NCBI GenBank assembly: GCA_037576195.1
Contig: CM075101.1
Span: 10,230,001 to 10,294,000 of the forward strand
Length of the DNA: 64,000 nt
Direction: 5' to 3'
Source: Phytoseiulus persimilis
Taxonomy: Eukaryota; Arthropoda; Arachnida; Mesostigmata; Phytoseiidae
Part shown: piece by piece, positions 33,622 to 44,132 of the stretch
How positions within the stretch are numbered: the first letter of the stretch is position 1
How the letters are laid out: each line of letters starts with the position of its first letter
Notes under the pieces: generated by a model
What the model saw: the letters and a program-made list of their open reading frames with translations, nothing else
Databases searched by the model: none
Told to the model about the DNA's origin: nothing
Position numbers and translations under genes: made by a program

Positions 33622-33833
33622 CAGTGGTTCTCAAAGTGGTCGATATCGACCCCTGGGGGTCCATGGCCGATCTCCGGCTTACAGAGGTGATACCGGGGTG
33701 GATTCGACCATGCTTCTTGGCGTCCACGTAGGCAATCAAAGCTCGACGGTCGACCCCTTGGGGGAAGGCAGTCCATAAACTTCAACAAAGTCGCCGAGGG
33801 GGTCGATGGGTCAGTGGAGTTTGAGAACCACTG
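33622..33833. mobile_element. hAT-type MITE, copy B1
   Basis: A 212-bp element with matching inverted ends CAGTGGTTCTCAAA / TTTGAGAACCACTG, a common hAT end sequence. Flanks CTCTTAGC (33614-33621) and CTCTAAAC (33834-33841) agree at 6 of 8 positions, fitting an aged 8-bp duplication of the NTCTAGAN type. It has no coding capacity. Internally it contains a reversed copy of the GAAGTATGGTC-type module seen in the 45-bp arrays. A second copy in the opposite orientation is at 62308-62520. Confidence 0.88.
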
Positions 33834-33841
33834 CTCTAAAC

Positions 33842-34441
33842 GATTAAGTGCACTCACTCACGCATCCAGGACAAAGACAACATCATTTTTATGTCCTGGA
33901 AGCGGCTACCTATCGCTGTGCCCGTTCATTGAGTTTGAGGCCCCGCAGGCCTGCATGTTCATGTTTGCCCCACGTTCCATAGAAGCGCTCCACAAAAGCC
34001 GCTATGAGTAGTGAAGAAAATCGAATACTACGAGCAACCTCAGCCAGCTAAGTGAGTTTTCCGGATGAGAATCCAATGTTTTGACCCCCTTCTTCCCGAT
34101 CCGACATCTGGAGAGAATATGAGACGCAAGAGGACCCTTAGAACTCGATGTGGCACCGGAAAACCGTTTTTCCCATGAAAACCTAACGGAAGCATCTGAA
34201 GTTAACAGATCAGGGTTGATGAGAGCAACGTTTTTTTTTATGCCAAAACTCGCGTTGCTCGACGATGATGTGAGTTCAGATGGGACCTTCTACGGAGCAA
34301 TCTTCGATTAACGCGCCCAACCGATTTCACGAGAGGTCTCCTTCGCAGAGAACGCAGCGCGTTCCACCGAGATCATCTTTCGACGGAAACAGATCTTGTC
34401 AAACTCCCATCGAGCACCAGCTCCTGCTTCCCACGCGGTCG
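33842..34441. other. upstream region of TMEM68-like gene 1
   Basis: Probable promoter and 5' untranslated region. The exon-1 frame is open back to an earlier ATG at 34280, but the added 54 residues are Pro/Arg/Ser-rich and unlike the family. Confidence 0.35.
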
Positions 34442-36140
34442 ATGGGGGCCACCAAACCAGGAGGGAGCGACATGAAAGTCCAACTCGTCTTCTATATAGC
34501 GGTCTTCCTGTCTTTGCTCAACGGGCTCGCAGTTTTTCCATTATGCTATGTGATCTATAGGATCGTACCGAACTTCCTTCTGTTCATCTTCGTGGTGAGT
34601 CGAGAGATCTTCATTCTGTCTTCCTCGGGAGAATGTGGGAGTCAATGGGTACCCACATAATGCGGAAGATCGAATTCAGAGAGGGAGATTTCGAGGGAGA
34701 CTCGGGAGACTCAAGCGCACAATTTGCAGGCAACATTTATGACCTGCACCGTTTTCCAAGGAACGATGAACTTATTCAACTTGATGGGTGTGCTCGCATT
34801 CCTAATCGAGAAGAAGTTCCCTTGGAGTCCTATATCTGATTTCCTCACATTCCTCGGCTCGTGGATTCTTGTCATCCAAGGGAAAATCCTCCATGGTAGG
34901 CCTGCAACTAAGACCCCGTCCCGCCAAGGAGCACGAACATCTTCCAAGCCTATAAACTCTTCATCAGGTTACGAAATCCACGGTATGGAGAATTTACCCA
35001 AGAAAACAGGCGCTCTGTTGGTCTATCACCACGCGCTGGTGCCATACGATGTTCTCTATCTCATGGCCGATTACTACCTTGAGCGTCGACGGAAGTTGGG
35101 TGGAGTGATTCACGAGAATTTGCGCATTTGCCTGTTTGGAGTCAGCAAGGTAAACCTCAAAGAGGCTCGAAAGGAACACCTATCGAACGAGAGTTGGAGA
35201 GAGGGTAACTAACCAAACGAATCCCGCTCGCGCTGAGCGGATCTAGCTATTCCACTTCATCAGTGAGCGCGATCAACTCACTCAAGAGCTGAAGGATGGA
35301 TATATCCGCACTGTGGCCCCGGGCGGCAGCAGAGAAGCAGTCTTCAGTCAGAATTACGAGTGAGATCGTTATTCTTTTCACGCAGCTTTCGATGAAAATC
35401 ATAGATTGCTCCTCACCGCCTCTCGGGAAGCAAGATCGAATCTTCGGCTTTCTATTCCTGCCCCTTTCAGACTTATGTGGAACGGCCGCAAGGGGTTCGC
35501 TGAGGTGGCCAAGCAGACCGGCGTTCCAATAATCCCGATGTTCGCGGTCAATGGTCAACAAGCTACGCCGATCTCGACTTTTGGATTCGAAGGTCATTTT
35601 CTTTCCGTTGGGAATCCGTACTATCATAATACGAATCACGCCCCATTGTTGAGTCATGCACTTCTGCGAACAGTTCTCGGTAAAAGCATAACATATCGGG
35701 TGTTCTCCCGGAAAAGGAGCTTTCAGAGAGGTCTGTGAGAAGAAGAAATTTGCCGTCTATTTCCCGGTGATCTCTTTTCCCGTGAAAATTCGCATAATAA
35801 TTGGAAAACCCATCTTCTGCGGAGCTGATGAGAGCGCCGAAGATTTCGCACAACGGGTGGGTTCAGATCTTCGGAAAATATTGCAGACGACAAGATGTTA
35901 TGAAGTGTACGTTCAATAGAGCTACGAAACACGTAGGCTCTTGCGTTCGTTCCATGATACGTCACCAGGACCTTCCAAGTGAACTCACTGCGATAACTGA
36001 TTGAATTTCAGGCCCGAGCTGCGGTCGAGGATTTGCGGGACAAGCATCAGAAGATACCCGGGAGCTTCATCTCGGCACTCATGGAAAGATTCAACTCAAA
36101 GCCGTTTCACTCCGGTAGAGGCAAGCGGGAAGCCAAGTAA
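34442..36140 (+). CDS. TMEM68: TMEM68-like ER acyltransferase, copy 1
   Basis: Seven exons: 34442-34594, 34730-34895, 34968-35149, 35247-35359, 35471-35592, 35729-35856 and 36012-36140, all with consistent phases, joining to 330 codons. TMEM68 belongs to the DGAT2-like/LPLAT acyltransferases and makes triacylglycerol in the ER membrane. Exons 1-2 give hydrophobic segments (VFYIAVFLSLLNGLAVF; FLTFLGSWILVI). Exon 3 has GALLVYHHALVPYD, the His-x5-Asp active-site region. Exon 4 has TVAPGGSREAVFSQNYE, matching the family SPGGxREA block. Exon 5 has GRKGFAEVAKQTGVPIIPMF, and exon 7 DKHQKIPGSFISALMERF, close to the vertebrate C-terminus. The exact acceptor of exon 6 (TTTCAGAG) is uncertain by two bases, and an upstream in-frame ATG at 34280 is possible. 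A paralogue lies about 8 kb downstream. Confidence 0.88.
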
Positions 36141-36377
36141 AACCCATTCAATGTGATACCTCGTAGGTTTTGGGTACTTCTGCTGATTTTGTCGGCCTGA
36201 GTATGAGGGACTCCGTCCATTGCTCCTCATGCTGGGGTATCTCCGGTCTCCGTACAATGCCCATGGAAGTCAGCGTCGCGGAGGAGTCTTCACGTCCACT
36301 ACAACCCCGCTTAGCCGCTCTGTTCGGTTGGAAACCTTTGCCGATCCCAACTCTTCTCGAAAGACCCGACCTGTGAC

Positions 36378-36383
36378 AATAAA
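36378..36383 (+). promoter_or_regulatory. poly(A) signal AATAAA of TMEM68-like gene 1
   Basis: AATAAA about 240 bases after the stop codon, on the gene's strand. Confidence 0.5.
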
Positions 36384-39300
36384 AGTTCCAGCCTCTCGAG
36401 CCGAGACTCCTCATTGAGAAGCCCTGGTCAGTCATGACGATAGTTTATTCCGTGTCTCATGAATACCTTCCATATGCCATATGTGGAGCTCCATCCAAGT
36501 TCACCAGTCCGTACCCTGATCTCGTCCAATGGGTTCCCTGACACCATTCCTGAAGACGCTCACAATCAGTCGCTGATCTGGGCTCCACCCGTAAGCCAGA
36601 AGCTCATTCTGGGAGCTACATCTCTTCGTCGTCGCATTTTCCTTGCTTTGGAGTCGCGATGACCTCCATCTTCTTCAACCCGCCAACATGAGCCCAAAGG
36701 AATCTTCGATTTCCATGTCCGCGGCTGCGACTGATTTAAGGGTAAACACAATCCTCGGAACCCATTGCCCGAACCGCGCAGAGCGCAGGTTTCGACAAAT
36801 TCGTGGGACGAGATCATCTGCAGATGTTCCCGATCTGTTGAGTTCAACGAATCGGAGTATCAAGATGCATGTGGTGCTTATTCATTTTCTTAGTGTACGA
36901 TGCAGAGGCCGCAGCGGAATCGGAAAGCTATCGAATCTTCATAGCCCAGAATATCTGGAACTCGTGCTGTTAAACCACGGAAGATGGGTCGAAATTTGGA
37001 CTGCTCTTCGAGAGAGACGTCCTCTGCTCCAAGCAGCGTCTTCTCTTACTCCGTATCCTGAGAGACACATCGAAACCTGCGATTCGCTTCACCATTTCTC
37101 GTCCAATGCTGTCTTCAGTTCAGTCGAGATTCCCATCCGTGTTCAACGGTGCTCCACGAACCGACTTCCGAGTGGAGCCCGTTGCATATCTCTTTCTTCT
37201 GAAGTACTGTACAGTATCCTGGTGATATCTTCTTCTGAACTACCGAGGCCAAGGAAATCTCCCGTCCTTAGAGATGGGCAGAGAGTGCCGCATATGACGC
37301 TGGCTTCCTCGTTCGCGTTCATCAGTGTTTAAACGGAGAAGGACGAACTTTGAATCATTCTATGGGGTCCAGGGTGTTCATGTTGCATCTAGTTTTCTGG
37401 GGTTTGTTTCGTTCGTATAACGAATGAGGGGTCTCTCATTTTCTCCTGGAGGCCCCTAGGAGGGAATACTTATCCGTGTGGTTTGCATCATTGCAGTCAT
37501 GAATCACGCGATCCAAGGTTTCTTCATATGAAGAGCCGCGATGCAAAACGTCGCAACATCAAATTTCTAGATGTCAAGTCGTCAGTCATAACTTCATCGA
37601 ACCCAGTTTCGACAACATTATTTTGAGCTTTCCTTGGCAGCGCAAAAAGTGGAGGGAAACAGGGAGTGAAGGGTTTTGGGAAAAAACGCAAGATAACGTT
37701 ATCGGAAATCCGTTCGAGGAATTTCTGACTGACAACTCGTGTTTCAAAAATTTGGAGTTACGACTCCTCGCATTTGGGGTCTTCATATATACTGCATCAG
37801 TGGCAAATGCGTCTGTTCTTATTTACGTCATCATTGAGCTGGTCCTGCCTCCCATGGCGCTGTCTGGGTTTTTACCGACTCTTGCCATGGCCCGGGGAGC
37901 GTCGCCTCTCCGGGTCTCGTAGAGGAAGGATTTCATACCGAGGTACGTTCAGGCTCAGGAATTTCGGAATTCTCCTATTTCTCTCACGACGATGTGTTAT
38001 TTTGCCGTCGACGAAGAAGAGGCAACGGATCTTGAGTTAGCTCTTTCCTTCAGATTCACTATCCATTTCTTCGTCCGAGCTAGGAAACTTCCTTTGTCCG
38101 TAGCCTGTTTTCTGGGTCCGCCATCTGCAGCGTGAATAGGACGCTCGATGATGGGCAACCCTGCTTCTGTCCCTTGTGGTTGGTGACCCATGGGGATTCG
38201 ACTCCTCCGTCGATTGTCGTCATGTTACTCTAGGAGTACGGGGTTTTGAGTGTCTCGATCCAGCCTGGGTCCATTCTCCGATTTCGAAGAACGGTACGGA
38301 GTTTCTCCCGACCGATTCTATCGGATGCTCTCGTTGCGTCCACAAACGGACAGATTCTTCCTATTGTCTGCGTTCTCGAGATTTCAACGGCAGAGGTGGG
38401 AATGGAAAGCTCTCATCCCCTTCTCTCTTGAGCCTGAATATGAAGTGCGGTGCAGCCGATTACGACATCCCCCGATTTCCGCGGAATCGAAGAATCTCGA
38501 GTACATACGGCGGGAGGTGTTGGCTGACAAGAAGGAAGACGATAACTGACTCAGGGAAATATCAATAACCGCGCCCTGACTCCCGATCCAGGAATTTCAG
38601 CCGCCTTCTCGTAAGATGAGGCTGGAGCACATCATAACGTCACCCATGTGGAACAGAGCAAGTAGAGGGGGCCGTAACCACCCCCACTTGAAATTAACTC
38701 AATGCCCCGCATCTCCACCCTGCTGATAGTTCTTCGTACGCGTGTACCCCGAAGCTGTAATATCTATGCATATAAAAAAAGTCTCTGGCCGCTCGTACGA
38801 GATGAATCCTCGCGCCAGTTACGCTTGGAAGCTGGACAAAACTTACACAGTAAGTTTCTGAGCGCGCTAAAAAAGGACCTCCATCCATACATATTTGTCA
38901 ATATACTTGTCGTCGCATGCTGAAGAATTTCCCTGATCGAAGGAGCGCGCCAACGGACCATGGCGGTGTAAAAATCGCGTTGCACAGCGGCTGGAGTGCG
39001 TTTGCTCGTTCGACGTGTCCGATTGACAGCGCTCGCATCGAGCTGCTCGCTCTATCAGGCTCGGTCGTCGCTCGAGTCCTAGACGATCACCCTTACACGA
39101 TGCACAGCGAGGGAAGCCGGACGGTCACCCGCCCGATACGGGTAGTGGACATTGCGCTAAGGTCGCCTTCGTTCCAAGCACGGGAAGGTTCACCTGCGAC
39201 AGTCACTTCCACATTCTCGAGCGCCAACGCTCTTCCGCCGATGCGAACTGGTATCCCCAGCATTTTACTTAACCAACGTAAAAATGTCGAGTAGGTGGAT

Positions 39301-42070
39301 TGCAATTGATCAACTGCCAACATTGGCGTCCTCGAAGGGAAAGCAACCCTTCTCAAGTACTCAAGTATACCGATTGATGGCAATTCCTGCTCCAGATCCT
39401 TCAAGTGAGAGAGTTCAACCGTTGACTCATGACGTATGGGTATTTACTGATGCAGATTTGAGCGATTTGTATATTCACCTTGAGCTCTTTTCTGCCTCCC
39501 ATGTCAGGTGCTTTCGCACCTTGCCCGTATCCGTTGTCAACGACGACGGACGTTATCTTCTGCCAACTGTACCGAGTGACAACACCTCATCCTGAATCCG
39601 CCCAGAGGACAATTCGAGAGGATTCACCTACGACAAGAGTGGTCCCCGCACCGGTCACCCGAAGACCAAGATTCGCGCGATGAAACCATACGTCGCAAGG
39701 CATTGCGAACACTATTTCGCAAGGATGATTTCGAAAGTACATATTGGCTGAAGGGAATATCTGGGAATATGAGGAAGTAATTAATCGTTCCTGTAAATTT
39801 CGCTGGATGCAGAAAAACCGGTAAACGACAAACGTACAGACGAACGAGCAGGCGGAATTTCCCCCCGAGTTCTGATGATTCGAGACGCTTTCTCATGTGT
39901 TGTAATCCATATTGTATCCGCACTCGAAAAGTTCAGTCTTTCACGTCACGGACCTCTCATCGGACGTTTAACTCCAAAAAACGCCTGTTAGACTTCCGAC
40001 CCATTTCCGCAGCCATGACACGACTCCATATCACAACTGACACCTGATTCAATGGCGCCGTGCAGCTGTGCGAGAAATTCGAGTTAGATACTCTCTGTCG
40101 AAACTCGGACAAATCCAAGGTGATCGTATTCATACTCGAGCTACTACTAGTTCCCAATCGCTGGCTCGCTTCATGATGTATTTGATCTCTCACGATCGAT
40201 CGTTGTCGGATGCATCCGCGTGGGATCATTTGAAACCTGATTGCTCCCCAGTGAGGGTCAGGTTCTTTTCTCTCCATCCGCTGGTCGAAGCAGTTTGTCT
40301 GGGGAGTTCTCAAGCGCTCGCTGTACCTTCCGATTCCGGAATGCCTTGCCGTGTACAGCGCTCACAGTAGGAGTGATCGTTGAGCTCGGAACGCTTGTTC
40401 CTTCATCGGCTGCATGATTAGGCGATCTCCGAATGATTTTCGATCAAAGCCTCAGAATGTCCTACTCGGCGTTGATAGAACGAATGCGACGTTTCGTTCT
40501 GATATGCAGCCGCACAGACATGTTTTTCGACTTTCACTCGAGAAATCGGCAATGTTTTTCCCCAGTGTACGCCCTTAGACTAGAGCCGGACGTCCACCTC
40601 GGCATTTTGACCGGCAATTCGCGGCGTGATGGTGGGTTTTCGACGAAAATTGCGAATGCCGCGGAATCCACAGCGAATGGTGTGGGGGAGGGGACAGACA
40701 CAATGCATCGTGACAACAACCCGCCAAAACAGTAAGATTTCATATTCATTTCAGATTCTCGACAAACTAGAAGTTCGGATTTAATACCACGGGACAAGTA
40801 TCACGAGTTGTAGCAGATTGTTCTGGTATACTAAGTTGTACATTGAGAGCTTGTCGCCCTTAATCGAGCACGAGCCATCGCGTCAAACAACGGCATATTG
40901 GCTGAAGGACCTCTCTCTGCAGCGACGCTTTTGATTGGCACTTTAAAGCTATTTCGGAGAGCTCTGCCGATTCTCGGTCAATCGCTCTCTTTCTTTGTTA
41001 TTCTCCGGTTCTCTCGATGCCGCGGAACATTTGAGCAGGGTATCTTTTCGACTTCCAGGAGAATTTCAGCAAAACATCATCGTCAAAACTGTAGTCGTCC
41101 TAGAGAGCCGAAATTCGCGGGAGAAATACAATACCGCGAAATTTCGCGGTGCACGTCAAGCCCGAACGTAAACATACGTTGGAAGAGGCCACTAAAGGCA
41201 TTGCTGGAAACGCCGAGGTAAAGCACGATTCTACGGGAATCGATACACCGGGTCAGATAGTCCACAGGCGGACCGCTCAAGAGCCTCGAGTTTCGGTTAT
41301 GAACTTCAGGAATCGATCTTTCGCGACCGCAGCTGCTTGAAAGGTGCATTGGCACCGATACCCAGAACAGTAACGAGTCTTATCTCTCAACGATTCGGCG
41401 TCTTGCTCCCAAATCAAGCTTCTGTGGACAGTTTCTGGGAGGAACGGCAGTGGATATCGCCTCGTGTACGCTCAACGAAGGCCGCAGAGCCTTCCTTCCC
41501 ACAATGCAAGGGCTCTAGGGCTTGAACGTCATGACGAGGTCCGCATGGGTAGATAATGAGAAAGCGTCAAGGGATGTTGGCAGAGTTTGGGAATCCAAAC
41601 AGAGCTCTAGACTAGCTCGGATGATACCGACCATGGCAACGGAATTTATTTTGAATCGTACGTGAGCCATTTCCATCATTCCTCTGACTTAGCAGTCAGG
41701 AGAAACTTCGATGCGTTCCATCTCGAAACCGTATTTTTTTCCACTGCGGGCAATGAGAGTCTGGTAACGCTACAGATATTTTTCATTCCGCTGACAGCTG
41801 CTGTAGAGTGAGCACCGTCAAGCTTCACACTAGAATTGTGGAAATCCTCAACCATCCAACCTACCATATGTAAGGGTGGGAATTCGCTGGTCGACAGAGA
41901 AAAGGAACGATAATTTTTTTTTCTTTCGGCAATTCATCTCGTCCGCTCGCGATCATTCTAGTGGGGACTCACAGTACCGTCGGGGGAAATTCATGGGCCG
42001 TTCCGTTGATGATAACAAAAATAGACCATCGAGACAATTTTTTCCTCTCCCGGAAAAAGAGCTTAAAAAG
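36384..42070. other. long intergenic stretch, no gene recognised
   Basis: Many moderate open frames are present (for example 36643-37332 plus, 38917-39294 plus, 39957-40313 minus), but none shows a family pattern or supported exon structure. At about 39430-39480 the plus strand encodes VWVFTDADL, nearly the same as LWIFTDADL on the minus strand near 13.24 kb, hinting at one repeated sequence of unknown origin. Confidence 0.35.
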
Positions 42071-42195
42071 CGCAGTCGGAGGCGAAGTTGATTCGAATTA
42101 GATCTGATTCGATGATTTCAGATTCGATTCGTCCGAGTCGTCGTCATGTGATTCGAGGCTGAATCTTCGTTCTGATTCGAATCAGCCCAACTCTG
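42071..42195. mobile_element. short degenerate copy of the foldback hAT-like family, copy A3
   Basis: The right end GATTCGAATCAGCCCAACTC + TG matches the inverted end of copies A1 and A2, and the interior has several GATTCGA variants. The left end is eroded. Flanks TTAAAAAG (42063-42070) and TCAAAAAG (42196-42203) agree at 7 of 8, consistent with an old 8-bp target duplication. The 45-bp core is missing, so this is an internally deleted derivative of about 125 bp. Confidence 0.65.
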
Positions 42196-42203
42196 TCAAA
42201 AAG

Positions 42204-44132
42204 CAAGCTTTCGATCGCGCAAAATGACATCGAATTGAATGACCTTCTTCGTTGTGGAAGAAATCCGGAACATCGTGGAATTACACTGAAAAGTATTAAA
42301 GAATGAAGGCAATATATGTCGCGAGTCGCATAATAGGTGTTTGGACACTAACTGTAAGTGTCACGCGGAACGGTCACGTCTCTGCTAAGACTGACCCATG
42401 GGGCACGCCTACCGAATGGGCAAATGTCGGCTCGAAGGCCCTGAGCGTTCACCTTTCAAACAGAGCTTTTCAATGAATGAACTCGATCGAACGAGCCTGC
42501 ACTGTATTCTTGCGCGTCAACAACGCCCAGTTTCTAACGGATATGGAGTTTAGACATGGCTCAGGGATATCGAAGGCTGTCCGTGTGCTGCGGTCCCGCG
42601 AGCCGAAATCGTGCGAGCCCAGAGGCTCTTTCGCTCGAATTCAGCCTTGAAGAATGTCGAACCGGAAGACATAGGCGAACCGGAATCCAGCTATCGGGCT
42701 AACCCCATAGATTTCGCTGACAGTTGGTATTCATATTCTTATTCTACCGAGCGGAAGCGAATTCCACTTCCGCACCAGCTTTGCACCACAACAGCATTTC
42801 CAGAACTGATGGACTAGTACAACAGATGAAGACCATGGAAATTCTTCCTTTCCAGGCCTCACCGTGCTTGGAACAAAACCGTACCCTCCCCGAATGATTT
42901 TAATTTTCATTTCGTCCCACAGATATACTTGTCATTGTGCTAGGGCTGAGTTGTCAGATCCAGAAGTTTCGAAGCGAGATGTTTGCAGCGTGTCTTCTTG
43001 CCGCGTCTGCGTGGTTTTTCATTCTCAAAGTTGAACTGGATTCAGACATTTGAACGGACCATATCTAGGATTTTGATTGCGAATCTGACCACGATGGGTG
43101 CCCCAGCACTCGCACTCCGGCATCCCAAACGTTGTGGTATGAGACTCCTGCGCAGAGATAGAAGCTTCGTCGACTTCAGTTTCCCATTGAGGGCAAGGGT
43201 CCTCGGGCTCGAAGGATTGCCTCCTGATTGGAATGAGCGACAGCTTCGACGTGCAATGAATAGAACTCAAATAAGAACACTTCAAATTCGCGCTACATGT
43301 TGCGGTTTCTTCTTAAAGAGTTTCGACTCACCCCTCAAGACTTTCGCCGCCTGTCGGCGCGACCGCGAAAGGGCAATATTCCGATACTCAGTGAGTTTTC
43401 CAGGATTCTCAGAGAGTACAAGTCGGCAGCTTGGTGAGCTGTTCCGAGACTCGAAATATTCCGCTGGGATTCTCGGGAGCGGCGCCGCTTAATCCCTCTA
43501 ACCGACCATCTTCGTAACATGATTGACTACTCGCCCAATATCCGAATCAGACCTCGCAGTGCTCGCGAAAATGCCGATTTTTACCAAGTGCTGTTTGTTG
43601 GGCCAGCACCCTAATGATGTTCGTCTCTCTCGGAATTAGCCAGGCAACATGTTGATCCATCGGTCTGCACGATTCAGTGACAGTTTGACCAAACGGGAAA
43701 ACGGAAACTGTCTTTGATTTTCAGAGGCAGAACGCATCAGGTCAACCGGACACATCGACTCGCTGTCTGCATCGACGAAGATCTTTTTTCGTGGCTATTC
43801 TGATATCTGTTCTCCACAGCTCGTTGGGAGTCATGATGAGCATGTGGCTTCTCCCCGTCATTGGGAGAGGAGTTCTCTCTCAACGCTGATGATGCCCTCA
43901 AGTCCTAATAGCATTCAACAGCTCTCGCAATCGTAACAAGACCTCTCGAATTGCAGCTTCACATATTCGGGAAAGTGGAGGTGAGTTCCCAAAGTTCCGA
44001 TGCTCTTGATCTTTGGTCGAGACCTCAATGCGGCACGCCCCATCACCAAGTTAATGATTCCATTGAATAATCCCAGAGAGCGAACGATTGGAGAGCCGCT
44101 TCTTGCTTCGCTGAATCTCGTGCGGCTCCAGG
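42204..44132. other. intergenic upstream of TMEM68-like gene 2
   Basis: No gene can be supported. A plus-strand frame at 42983-43492 (169 codons) has no recognisable domain. The promoter of the next gene is expected near 43.9-44.13 kb, but no core element stands out. Confidence 0.35.

Noticed and set aside
36643-37332. 229-codon plus-strand open frame
   Set aside because: No recognisable domain, low-complexity Ser/Arg content and no splice or poly(A) context; noted only as an unassigned frame.
39415-39595. VWVFTDADL peptide as a possible RNase H or polymerase motif
   Set aside because: The residues around it do not continue any such family, and the similar peptide near 13.24 kb has no such context either.
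38250-43420. Two short plus-strand stretches (about 38250-38390 and 43300-43410) with a gag-like pattern (VSPDRF / LTPQDF followed by Arg-rich and helical residues), possibly fossil LTR-element capsid fragments
   Set aside because: Too short and too weak. No repeats at the ends and no other parts of such an element were seen nearby.
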